Shown here one piece after another: positions 37,257 to 46,192 of a stretch of DNA of 64,000 nt. A program made the position numbers and the translations under genes. The stretch's first letter is position 1; each line of letters opens with the position of its first letter. This stretch comes from Maribacter luteus (GTDB taxonomy: Bacteria > Bacteroidota > Bacteroidia > Flavobacteriales > Flavobacteriaceae), in the NCBI RefSeq assembly GCF_009674825.1, contig NZ_WKJH01000001.1, positions 186,001 through 250,000 of the forward strand. Direction: 5' to 3'. The notes under the pieces are model-generated. The model worked only from the letters and a program-made list of their open reading frames with translations. It was not told where the DNA came from and searched no databases.

Positions 37257-37284
37257 GGATACCAGCTGCAAAACACTGGTATCC
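37257..37284 (+). promoter_or_regulatory. Hairpin at the array/leader junction
   Basis: GGATACCAG (37257-37265; its GG is the last two bases of repeat 25) pairs perfectly with CTGGTATCC (37276-37284) around a 10-base loop. It begins the 109-bp AT-rich stretch between the array and the end of cas2. It could anchor the integration site or stop transcription leaving the array; the run after it (TGTTATTT) is weak for a terminator. Confidence 0.5.
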
Positions 37285-37367
37285 TGTTATTTAAGACCCG
37301 TCTTAGGAATAAAAAATGAGTCCTGCAATTAGACCAATATCAAGCTCTAACCACCTATTTTTATATT

Positions 37368-37745
<378 letters not shown>

Positions 37746-37789
37746 TTAACCAAATCTTCTTACATTTCACTTTCTATTTCCATGTTATA

Positions 37790-38686
37790 TCATATGAATG
37801 TAGGATACAGCAATTTTCTGCTACTACCCTCAAAACATTCATATAAACTATTGGTGGTACGACTCATGGCGTTCATTAACGGGCTTTGTTTCCCATCTAT
37901 TACCACGTCCATGGCCGGTATACTTAATAGTTCGGCTTTCAAATTCTGGTTCAATTCTTCTAACTGACAACCCGTTTCTACAATATCGTACACCAAAGTA
38001 TCTACAAAAGGCCGATAGGGTTCCATAATATCATCGGCCAAACAAAAGGCGTTGTACTTATTTCGGTGAAAAATACCTATCGAGGGCAAAAGGCCACTAC
38101 TGCATAAGGCCCTTGCCGTTACGGCCCTAAGTATCGCATAACCGTAATTCAACAGATTATTAGGAGCCATTCCTTTTTGGTTACGGCTAAAACCTTCTAT
38201 ATCAAATAGGTTTTGAAAGTAAAAAGCCGCAGCATAGGCTTCATGGTTGTCAGTGTCGCCACTTTTGACTTCTTTAGCCCATCTTTTTAATTTAAGGGCA
38301 TTTTTACCTTGTGCCAAAAGATGTTGAGCCTGGTTTTCTATTTTGGCCATTACGGTTTGTTGCCATAATTGTTTTTTTAGGGGTAAACTGGCATTTAATT
38401 GGTGGCGCATACGCTCAGTCTGTTCGCTATGCCCCACTAAAGGTTGTAACATAGAACATGGTAAATGCTGTTTATCGCAGGTTATTACAGCGGTATTATT
38501 TTGCACCAGCTTCATCAACAAACCATTGGTCATGGTAATCTGTGGGTTTTCCAATACCACAAACCCTAAATCTTCTATGGGGGTGGTAGCGTCTTTATTG
38601 TCTTCCTCTGGAAAACTAACCACCAATTGTTCATTTCTGGAACTAAGGTATGCAGGATTGCCAAAAAAGAGAGTACGTTTAATCAT
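37790..38686 (-). CDS. cas1: CRISPR-associated integrase Cas1
   Basis: The 298-residue integrase has the expected metal-binding residues: Glu149 in DNHEAYAAAFYFQNLF, His207 in GIFHRNKYN and the acidic group in ADDIMEPYRPFVD (Asp218, Asp219, Glu222). With Cas2 it inserts new spacers at the array end. It starts 4 bp after the cas9 stop codon, so the two are co-translated; cas2 follows after a 74-bp gap. No frameshift or truncation is seen, so adaptation should be possible. Confidence 0.97.
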   Translation of the reverse strand: MIKRTLFFGNPAYLSSRNEQLVVSFPEEDNKDATTPIEDLGFVVLENPQITMTNGLLMKLVQNNTAVITCDKQHLPCSMLQPLVGHSEQTERMRHQLNASLPLKKQLWQQTVMAKIENQAQHLLAQGKNALKLKRWAKEVKSGDTDNHEAYAAAFYFQNLFDIEGFSRNQKGMAPNNLLNYGYAILRAVTARALCSSGLLPSIGIFHRNKYNAFCLADDIMEPYRPFVDTLVYDIVETGCQLEELNQNLKAELLSIPAMDVVIDGKQSPLMNAMSRTTNSLYECFEGSSRKLLYPTFI

Positions 38687-38690
38687 AACA

Positions 38691-41600
38691 CTAAGCTTTG
38701 GATATATTTCCGAGTCTGTCTATGTTGAGTTTGATGCATCTTTCTTTAATTCTAATGGCGTTCGAATACATTGTTGTTTCCTGTTTATTTAAACTGCCTA
38801 ATTCTCCATTTTTAGACTTCGAATCATAATTTTTAACTAAAGATGCTAGTGTATGAAAAATGAAATGACATTCACTTCCTGTACAACTTACCATTTTATA
38901 CACTCGATTTGCTTTTTCTTGATTAAAATTGTTAAAATCAATTGCACTTGGGTTGGTTAACTCTTCATCGGTTGGAACATAAACTAAATCGTTGGGAGAT
39001 AACGTAAATAGAAAAGTGCCTTTATTACTGTTGGGCTGTATTGGTAAACGTTCCCTTTTAGGTAAATGTGCCATTTGTTTTTGATGTTCAATAACCTCAT
39101 TTAACGGTACTGTTTCGTAACTTCTTTTCTGCTTTTTATCATCCCAATACACAGCAAAAAATAGGTTTGTGCCTTTTGCAGCTTCAACGTATTTCATATT
39201 CTTTGCTGAATTTTCATTTTCGGATATGGAAAATTTACTTCCTATTTCAAAAAATTTAACTTTGTGTATTGGTTGATGATTTTTACCATTGTTTAAAACG
39301 ACAATATTTTTGTTCAAATCTTCGATTCCTTCGTCGCTAAAAGCAGCATCAAATTTTATTTTTCCTTTTTCGTCAATATAGTTTTTTAAATGGTGAGGTA
39401 AAATCACCTCTCTTATTTGTGGGTCCGTTATTTTAGCTAGGTGTTTTTCGTTTTTAATATCTGCCAAAGCCCCTCTTACAGCAGTTGCTATTTTACCCTT
39501 AGGAGTTTCAATATGGTATTTACCAGAAACGGTTTCTTTGTGCATTGCCTTACGTATTGCCCAATTATCTCCCTTGGTTTGTTTTCTAAGTTTTTTAACG
39601 GGGTTGCCGTTTTTGTCTAGGTTCAAGTTGCCATTTTCATCTTTGTAAGACCAAAATTTATTGTTAGCTTTATTGATAACCCGCAAGTTTTGCTTAAAAC
39701 TGATAACTGTTTTTTCTAGTTGTTCTTTAGCCTCAGTTGTAAAACCTTGCCAAGGCATTTGGAATGCTTTGGTATAATCACCTTTTTTGTTTTTAACCAA
39801 TAACTTATCACGTAAGCCGTAATTTTTATTTTCGGCATTTAAAGCGCTCAAATAGTGCCCATGAATTCTCGTACAACAAGCTACCACCAAAGCGTCTAAC
39901 GCGTGATGTCGATGGTCTATACGTTTTTTGCTAAAGCCTTTTAGCAATTCATCCGGTACACATGGTATGGTGTTGCCATTGGTATTGGTTGTTGTAAAAT
40001 CATTGGTTTGTGTTAATTGGTTTAAACGCTCAAACCGTGGTAAAATGAGTTCGTTCCACTTATCGTTTAGCCCCCAATCGTTTTTAAGTTTTGAGGTTAC
40101 AGAACCAGTTACGGGAATCAAGTTTTTAGATGTTGCTTCTTGTTCTCCTTCTTCACGAACAATGTTGCTCAACAAACCTTTAACCAATTTACTTATGTAG
40201 CGGCTGTCGTTCATTTGCCTATTGATGAAACCTTCTGGGATATCTTCACTCAATAGGTTTTTAAGTTTTTGTCGATTGTTTTTGAAGTATTGGTTAACAT
40301 GGGCTTCGTATTCTGAAAGAACTAATAACTTATGACCATTAATAACGCTGCCACTTTTTTCTTTTAAATATTCAAATGCTGTTTTATTGTCTTTATCTTC
40401 GTTTACGGCACTTTCACAAATCACCTTATTGCTCATTGAGTTGTCAAAATAGCGAGACTGCGGTATAATATGTTCTATTTGATATTCGTGCGTAAACAGT
40501 TTTGACAACGGTATAGGTTTGCCTGTGTAAGGAGAAATGTAGCCTTGCTCTAGCCATAAGCGATAACGCTGAATTTCCTTTTGTGTTGGGCTGTTATTGC
40601 GTCTAATTTTAGTGATTTCATCTTCGCTAACTCTTGAATAATCCACCTTTGGATTTTGGTAAACGCCTTCTTCATAGATTTTTAATAAATCTTGTTGACT
40701 AGGCGAATAATCCCTCACATCACCCTGTATAGAAACATCGTTCATCAAATCTTTTAAAACTTCTCTAATACGATGATTGGTATTTTCGTTTTCGGTGTTT
40801 CTATCTGAAATTCTTTTTCGCTTATCCGCTGGGTTTTTCATTTCACGACCTAGCTCTACATGAATTTCATTGAAAAATTCAGGTTGGCTTTCTCCGTGGT
40901 GTTTCCAAATGTCACGTACCACCCGTAATGTTTCTGTAACTACTTGCTCTACAATAGGATTGCGAAGCGAGTGCTGTTTAAAGTTTTTAAGATAAGTGTC
41001 TATATCTTCTGGAGTTTTCCAATTTTGGATATCACCAATCTCTGAGTGCCTACCATAAACCAAATACGTAGCTTGATAAGTATTTAAGCCGGTTAAAGGA
41101 TTTTTATCTTTAAACGGCACAAAACTTTTTATTAGTTGCTTTTTTACGTCATCATCACTAACATTTGCTATAGCTTCAGATAATTCTTTAGTGTTGTAAT
41201 CCTCTTTTAAGTTTAGCGCATTTACCCTTTCCATAATTTCAGAAACACGCTTTTTTACTTGCTCTGAAATATCATTTTCGTTCCAATACTTACCCCTACG
41301 CATTAAAGGCAATAACTTGTTTAACGCTTTTTTAGAGTAGCTACCATAATCACTTTTAAAAGGGGGGAATTTGATAAAATTATCTACAAAAGACAATTTG
41401 TCTATATGATGCTTACTTGCAAATTTTTCTAAAGCAGATTTGTATTCCTTGATATCTGAAACCGAATAGATAATATGCCACAATTGCTCGATTATAGTTA
41501 CAAAAGGACTGTTATCTTTATTGCCGAGTTTTGTTTTTGAATCTAAAAATGTGTTGACGTCATCAATACCTTCAACTTTGGTAAGGCGCGAAATAAATTG

Positions 41601-43187
41601 TGCCCGGGTTTCTGCAAAAGGGTATTTTTTATCTTCAACATAATTCCATCTGTAATGATCTTTTTCAGTTTTATTGATTAGTTTTTTGTCAATGAAATAT
41701 TTTATGAACTGACTTTGTTCTAATTCCTTTTTGCTCTGTAAAAAGTCAAACAATTTCACCCAATCTTCTTCGTTTGGTAATAACTTTTTAGTTTCATCAG
41801 TCAGCTCACCTTTATCCGTAGCTACTTTATTATAGATTTTTAAGTTTTGTAACCACTGCCAATTTCTAAACTCTTGAAATAAAGGATGGGATTTTGGAAT
41901 AGCTTTTACAGCTTGCTTAACTTCCTCTTTATTGCCTGTGTCTTTATTTGTTTTAAAATAAATACGCTGCTCTAGCTGACAACCGGAAATATTAGATTTT
42001 TGACTTTTAAGTGGACGCTGATAAAAAATAATATCATCCATCAATAAATAGAGAAAGTCCCGGTTTATTATGGCATTTTTGTGGGCTTCATTTCTAGGGT
42101 ATAATTCTTCTATACAAGCTTTGTATAACTCGGCAGAAAAAAGATCGGATTGTAGCTCAATTTGTTTGGCTAATATTTTTTTTAATTCCTCTTTGTAGAA
42201 CTTCCGTTCGATGGTTTTTACAAGTTTACCTCTTATTTTCTGGGTTGGGTTTTCAAGTAAAGTTTCATAAATAAATTCGCCTACTGTTTTGTCTGAACGC
42301 TCGATATCCTGTTCGGTTTTTGCCTTTATGGCGGCCCAATCTTTTTCGGAATCAACTGCTTTATAGGTTCTTTTTATATCTCCATTTTTGAGTGTTTTTG
42401 TAGTTACTATAAATTCTTTTGTTCTATCTATCCAATCTTCGGTTTTAACTATTTGTTTATCGTATTTCCAACCGTTTTCAAAAATCACATCAAATAGTGG
42501 TTTTCCTTTCACGGCTTCGCCAGAGTCAATAACTTCCTTAACCTTCAGCTCTACAAATTGTTTGTCTTTTTCATCATCTAGTTCTTCTCCACGTAATTGA
42601 TAATACCCGCGTTTTTGATTAAAATTTAGAATAATCCAAGCCAACTCGTGTTTGGTTAATGGCTGTGAAAGCGCTTTTTTACGTAAATAATAGAGTGTCC
42701 AGTCATAAGGTATTTTAGTTTCTTTTCCGTTGGGTTTTACATAAAACAACTCAGGTTGGTCTTTTTTAAATTCGGCAACCATCTCATTAAAAGAGGATTG
42801 AAAAATAAACTCGTATTTACCATGTGCTTTAGGTTTATAGTTGAGTTTTATTTCTTTGCCTTCCTTAAATTGGCCTAATCGTTTTTCAAAATCGATATGT
42901 TCGGCATAATGCTGTGGTAAAAAATCAAGTATATTCAATACGCGATGCAAACGTTCTCTACGTAAATTATCACGTTGGTATAAACGTCTTATACCACGGT
43001 AAGCCGTTCTCTCTGCTGTCTGAGAATGTGATTGGCCTGCATCAAATTTCCCTAAAATGTCAGCGCTCATAGGTATAATACGAACGCCTAAGTCATTAAT
43101 CTGCCCTTCTTTTTTTTCGAAATTGTGTTGTATTAAGCTCCACCCAATACTGTTGGTTCCCAAATCCAAACCTAATATTCGTTTCAT
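38691..43187 (-). CDS. cas9: CRISPR-associated endonuclease Cas9 (type II-C)
   Basis: The 1498-residue nuclease is in the large size class found in Bacteroidota, well above the ~1000-1100 residues of Neisseria or Campylobacter II-C proteins. All catalytic parts are present. RuvC-I has GLDLGTNSIGW (Asp8), followed by the arginine-rich bridge helix RTAYRGIRRLYQRDNLRRERLHR. RuvC-II is EIHVELGREM (Glu778), the HNH domain is YQIEHIIPQSRYFDNS (His906), and RuvC-III is RHHALDALVV (Asp1098). About 400 residues follow RuvC-III and should contain the wedge and PAM-interacting parts. It is first in the operon and diverges from the tracrRNA across 94 bp. A weak -7 box (TATTTTTA) lies 22 bp upstream of the ATG. 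Confidence 0.98.
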   Translation of the reverse strand: MKRILGLDLGTNSIGWSLIQHNFEKKEGQINDLGVRIIPMSADILGKFDAGQSHSQTAERTAYRGIRRLYQRDNLRRERLHRVLNILDFLPQHYAEHIDFEKRLGQFKEGKEIKLNYKPKAHGKYEFIFQSSFNEMVAEFKKDQPELFYVKPNGKETKIPYDWTLYYLRKKALSQPLTKHELAWIILNFNQKRGYYQLRGEELDDEKDKQFVELKVKEVIDSGEAVKGKPLFDVIFENGWKYDKQIVKTEDWIDRTKEFIVTTKTLKNGDIKRTYKAVDSEKDWAAIKAKTEQDIERSDKTVGEFIYETLLENPTQKIRGKLVKTIERKFYKEELKKILAKQIELQSDLFSAELYKACIEELYPRNEAHKNAIINRDFLYLLMDDIIFYQRPLKSQKSNISGCQLEQRIYFKTNKDTGNKEEVKQAVKAIPKSHPLFQEFRNWQWLQNLKIYNKVATDKGELTDETKKLLPNEEDWVKLFDFLQSKKELEQSQFIKYFIDKKLINKTEKDHYRWNYVEDKKYPFAETRAQFISRLTKVEGIDDVNTFLDSKTKLGNKDNSPFVTIIEQLWHIIYSVSDIKEYKSALEKFASKHHIDKLSFVDNFIKFPPFKSDYGSYSKKALNKLLPLMRRGKYWNENDISEQVKKRVSEIMERVNALNLKEDYNTKELSEAIANVSDDDVKKQLIKSFVPFKDKNPLTGLNTYQATYLVYGRHSEIGDIQNWKTPEDIDTYLKNFKQHSLRNPIVEQVVTETLRVVRDIWKHHGESQPEFFNEIHVELGREMKNPADKRKRISDRNTENENTNHRIREVLKDLMNDVSIQGDVRDYSPSQQDLLKIYEEGVYQNPKVDYSRVSEDEITKIRRNNSPTQKEIQRYRLWLEQGYISPYTGKPIPLSKLFTHEYQIEHIIPQSRYFDNSMSNKVICESAVNEDKDNKTAFEYLKEKSGSVINGHKLLVLSEYEAHVNQYFKNNRQKLKNLLSEDIPEGFINRQMNDSRYISKLVKGLLSNIVREEGEQEATSKNLIPVTGSVTSKLKNDWGLNDKWNELILPRFERLNQLTQTNDFTTTNTNGNTIPCVPDELLKGFSKKRIDHRHHALDALVVACCTRIHGHYLSALNAENKNYGLRDKLLVKNKKGDYTKAFQMPWQGFTTEAKEQLEKTVISFKQNLRVINKANNKFWSYKDENGNLNLDKNGNPVKKLRKQTKGDNWAIRKAMHKETVSGKYHIETPKGKIATAVRGALADIKNEKHLAKITDPQIREVILPHHLKNYIDEKGKIKFDAAFSDEGIEDLNKNIVVLNNGKNHQPIHKVKFFEIGSKFSISENENSAKNMKYVEAAKGTNLFFAVYWDDKKQKRSYETVPLNEVIEHQKQMAHLPKRERLPIQPNSNKGTFLFTLSPNDLVYVPTDEELTNPSAIDFNNFNQEKANRVYKMVSCTGSECHFIFHTLASLVKNYDSKSKNGELGSLNKQETTMYSNAIRIKERCIKLNIDRLGNISKA

Positions 43188-43281
43188 TTATATAGAGTTT
43201 TTTTAAATTTAAAAATAACCGTGCTCATTACCTTACAGAAAAGCGTAATGCCATTAATAATCTTTTTTTTACATTTACAGT

Positions 43282-43366
43282 ACTGAAAGCAATTCACAAT
43301 AAGGATTATTCCGTTGTGAAAACATTTAAAGCGGCATTGGTTTAATCTAATGTCGCTTTCTTTTTT
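43282..43366 (+). ncRNA. tracrRNA of the type II-C system
   Basis: Bases 43282-43299 (ACTGAAAGCAATTCACAA) are a perfect 18-nt complement of repeat positions 2-19. A -7-like TACATTTA (43270-43277) would start the RNA right at the anti-repeat. After it come a small GGA/TCC hairpin, AAAACATTTAA and an 11-bp stem with one G-U pair (AAAGCGGCATT / AATGTCGCTTT). The stem is followed by CTTTTTT and acts as terminator. The RNA is divergent from cas9. It pairs fully with short repeats but with only the first 14 nt in long repeats. Confidence 0.9.
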
Positions 43367-43384
43367 ACTCTTAAGGCTTCACGA

Positions 43385-43462
43385 ACGCAAACCAATTCAT
43401 TACTCTGCGAGTAAAACATTTAAGCCGCCTCGACTTCCAATTCGGAGCTTTTTTATTCTTAA
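43385..43462 (+). ncRNA. Diverged tandem copy of the tracrRNA
   Basis: This segment repeats the layout of the tracrRNA about 90 nt further on. It has an anti-repeat-like AAACCAATTCA (10 of 11 complementary to the repeat start), a perfect hairpin TTACTC-TGC-GAGTAA in place of the first one, and an exact AAAACATTTAA (43413-43423). A second GC-rich stem region, a T6 tract and TTTTTTATTCTTAA (against TTTTTTACTCTTAA in the first copy) follow. Shared blocks in the same order argue for duplication. Whether it is transcribed, for example by read-through or its own promoter, is unknown. Confidence 0.55.
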
Positions 43463-43749
43463 ATGTGACAATGACTCCAGTACAATGATAATTTACTTGA
43501 CCATACTTTTACCAAGTGATAAAATCTTCCATAATCAATGCTATCACTTTTAATTTTTCAATAGGTTTAGAACCCCATACATTCATCCTCTATAGGGCCT
43601 TAAAGCCTATGCGCCCTAGAAACGCCGACTTTAGTTACTTGTAGAAATAGTAACCTTTGTAGTATTAAATGTAAGAAAAATAAAAGGTTTGTCGGTATAT
43701 ACATAAAATGAAAACCCAAACTTTTTGGAAGGCCATTTTCTCATCTGTG
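43463..43749. other. Intergenic region with several small hairpins
   Basis: No credible open frame or homology is visible. It contains three inverted repeats: AAGTGATA / TATCACTT (43514-43549), TAGGGC / GCCCTA around 43593-43619 and GTTACT / AGTAAC around 43635-43655. They could belong to an uncharacterised RNA or be remnants next to the tracrRNA genes. Confidence 0.4.
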
Positions 43750-43750
43750 C

Positions 43751-43782
43751 ACAAAAAAACCCTGACACTAACGGTCAGGGTT
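43751..43782 (-). terminator. Terminator after prc
   Basis: A 9-bp stem (AACCCTGAC / GTCAGGGTT) is followed on the minus strand by TTTTTTTGTG. It lies 26 bp beyond the prc stop codon. Confidence 0.85.
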
Positions 43783-43808
43783 CTCATTTGTATTATTTGT
43801 ATGGCTTA

Positions 43809-45986
43809 TTAGCCTTTTACACTGGCCAATTTAGCTTGCTTCAAGTTGTTCATCTTAAGGTCTTGTAAAACGTTTACGGCCTCTTCAACATAAATATCCT
43901 TGGCAAGGTTCTTATGCCAGCGATCTCTTTTCTCTCTTAAATCGGCATCTTGGGTAAACAATTCCTCTTCATACTTTAAGGATTTGAAAGTCAACTTTGA
44001 ATCATATTCGGTCAACGACTTAAAGTAATCAGATTGTTTTTTGTCTTTTTCCTCTTCCGCCTTATAAGTATCGTAATTCAATGAAATAAGATCTTCATTC
44101 TGTTCCTGTTTGATCCATTTGGCATTTTCCTCGATCAATTTAATTTGAGGATTGGCCGCCATACGTTTCTTGCTATTGGCAACGGTTTGTTCGTAGTCGA
44201 TATAACCGTCCCAAATATCATATTGGGCCGGGCTGATCTTATCCCACTTTAAAGGATTGGATTGATCCCTTTCGCCTAAATCGATATAACTATACTTGTC
44301 CGGAACAACAACATCGCTCTTTACACCTTCTAACTGTGTTGAGCCCCCATTGATCCTATAAAACTTTTGCGTGGTCAACTTTATGGCCCCTAAGTCGCCA
44401 TGTTCATTGCTACGAACTATATTTTCCAATGGAATCACATTTTGAACCGTTCCTTTACCGAACGTTTGTTTACTACCGATTACAATCGCTCGCTTATAGT
44501 CTTGCATGGCAGCGGCCAAAATTTCCGAAGCTGAAGCCGAAAGCTCATTCACTAAAATCACTAAAGGACCGTCCCACTGAATGCGTTCATCCTTATCATC
44601 ATATACATCTTTTCCTTGACCATTGGATCGCACCTGTACTATTGGTCCGTCTTTTATGAACAACCCGGCCATTTCTACCACGGTCTTTAACGATCCACCT
44701 CCATTGTCACGCAAATCAAGAATTAAGCCTTCCGCGCCTTCCTGTTTTAAACGTTCAACTTCTTTGGCCACATCAGTAGCTGCATTACGCTCAGAATAAT
44801 CATTGAAATCAACATAAAACTTAGGAAGATTGATCAACCCGAATTTCTGGTCTCCTTTAATGATGTTGGCAGATTTGGCATAAGACTCTTCAAGCTCAAC
44901 CACATCCCTTGTCAAAGAAATGACCTCAATAGACCCATCTACTTTTCTTACGGTAAGATCAACTATGGTACCTTCTGGGCCTTTTATCAATTTGATGGCA
45001 TCGTCTAAACGCATACCAACAATATCTATTGGATCTTTACCATCTTGACCTACACGAATGATCTCATCGCCCACTTCCATACGTTGATCTCTCCAAACCG
45101 GTCCTCCGGAAATAATCTCAACGACCTTGGCCCCTTCTGGTTTCTTTTGTAAACGTGCACCGATTCCTTCAAACTTACCCGACATACTTACATCGAACTT
45201 TTCCTTATCCTCCGGTGCAAAATAAAAGGTATGGGGGTCAAATTCATCTACAATGGTATTGATATACTGAACGAACCAATCTTTTCTTTCCAAATCATCG
45301 ATAAAATCAAAAAATTCGTCCAGGGTTTTCTCTGTAGCCTCCCTAGCCGCTTTCTCCGCCTCTTCGGGTGTCAATGGTTTTTTCACCTCCTCTGGGGCAG
45401 CTTCTGAATTCACATCAAATACTTCCTCCTTTTTAGCTTCCGCATCTTTTTTAGAACGGGTCAATTTAGAATCGTATGTGCCAATGGTAGCATATTTCAA
45501 TTGTTTTCTCCAACGCTCTTTAAGCTCATTCCTTGAAGCTGCAAAAGGCTCATTTTCATATTTGATACTGATACTCTCCTCAATGGAATAATCGAAAGGC
45601 TCTTTCAACACCTCTTTATAAATTCCTTTAGCCTCGTTCATACGTTTAATGAGTCGATCGTATACCGCATTGAAAAATGTGATATCGGTATTGTTGATCT
45701 GATCATCGATTTGAAATTTATATTGTTCAAATTCTGTAATATCACTTTGTAAAAAATATCTTTTTGTGGGGTCTAGGACATCAATGAAATCCTCGAACAC
45801 ATGTACCGAGAAATCGTCATCGATCGATTTTGGCTCATAATGCCCCCTTTCCAATACGTACGTGATAAGATCCAACAACAATTTATCCTTGTCATCATTC
45901 TCGAAATCATAAGATTTATTGGTGAAACTGCAAGATGCAACGGCAACAAGCATAACAGTTAGGGCGTAGGCAAGATTCCTTTTCAT
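43809..45986 (-). CDS. prc: C-terminal processing (tail-specific) protease, S41 family
   Basis: The 725-residue periplasmic protease has a lipoprotein signal (VAVASC, Cys19). A long N-terminal helical domain precedes the PDZ domain (about 245-330, SGKFEGIGARLQKK...GDEIIRVGQDG). The S41 catalytic core has GLILDLRDNGGGSLKTVVEMAGLF, the nucleophile Ser in NELSASASEILAAAMQ, and the general-base Lys in GSKQTFGKGTVQ. A DUF3340-like helical C-terminus completes the Prc architecture. It degrades or trims periplasmic proteins from their C-termini. It is monocistronic, with its own terminator, and divergent from surE. Confidence 0.95.
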   Translation of the reverse strand: MKRNLAYALTVMLVAVASCSFTNKSYDFENDDKDKLLLDLITYVLERGHYEPKSIDDDFSVHVFEDFIDVLDPTKRYFLQSDITEFEQYKFQIDDQINNTDITFFNAVYDRLIKRMNEAKGIYKEVLKEPFDYSIEESISIKYENEPFAASRNELKERWRKQLKYATIGTYDSKLTRSKKDAEAKKEEVFDVNSEAAPEEVKKPLTPEEAEKAAREATEKTLDEFFDFIDDLERKDWFVQYINTIVDEFDPHTFYFAPEDKEKFDVSMSGKFEGIGARLQKKPEGAKVVEIISGGPVWRDQRMEVGDEIIRVGQDGKDPIDIVGMRLDDAIKLIKGPEGTIVDLTVRKVDGSIEVISLTRDVVELEESYAKSANIIKGDQKFGLINLPKFYVDFNDYSERNAATDVAKEVERLKQEGAEGLILDLRDNGGGSLKTVVEMAGLFIKDGPIVQVRSNGQGKDVYDDKDERIQWDGPLVILVNELSASASEILAAAMQDYKRAIVIGSKQTFGKGTVQNVIPLENIVRSNEHGDLGAIKLTTQKFYRINGGSTQLEGVKSDVVVPDKYSYIDLGERDQSNPLKWDKISPAQYDIWDGYIDYEQTVANSKKRMAANPQIKLIEENAKWIKQEQNEDLISLNYDTYKAEEEKDKKQSDYFKSLTEYDSKLTFKSLKYEEELFTQDADLREKRDRWHKNLAKDIYVEEAVNVLQDLKMNNLKQAKLASVKG

Positions 45987-46192
45987 AAATTATTCTTTGC
46001 TATTTTATACTTCTCTTTTCTTTAAAAAAACAAGGATTACGCACAACCTTATTATGGTCGGGGCGCAACCAATTCCCTAATATACTGAAAAAACCGTGCC
46101 AGCACTTAAGCCTGAGCCATTAAATTTTTGTTAAACACCATATGGGAACTTCTGTTTTTTTAAACGTATTTTTACCTAATAAAGTATAAAAA

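Larger units (their letters stand above)
35209..37258 (+). CRISPR. Type II-C CRISPR array with two repeat forms (25 repeats, 24 internal spacers)
   Basis: Twenty-one repeats are 46 nt and identical, running from GTTGTGAATTGCTTTCAG to GATGATTCACAGG. Repeats 1, 2, 3 and 8 are 93 nt because 47 nt are present between GCTTT and CAGTTC. Spacers are all 29 or 30 nt and all different; one more spacer (35179-35208) follows the decayed repeat 0. The tracrRNA anti-repeat at 43.28 kb pairs with the repeat as written on the plus strand, so crRNAs are read left to right, towards cas2. Each short repeat contains TTG-N19-TAATTTTA, a near match to the Bacteroidota promoter (TTG-N~20-TAnnTTTG). It could start a transcript inside the repeat, as known for type II-C arrays of Neisseria. 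The decayed repeat puts the old end at 35.2 kb and the growing end beside cas2. Confidence 0.97.

Noticed and set aside
37141-37332. A 63-codon open frame on the plus strand covering the last two repeats
   Set aside because: It is made of translated repeat sequence (the peptide NCFQFFNFKDDSQ occurs twice) and lies inside the array, so it is not a gene.
38343-38792. A 149-codon plus-strand frame over the cas1/cas9 junction
   Set aside because: It is a shadow of cas1 and the cas9 3' end, with an implausible Cys/Phe-rich composition and no start signal.
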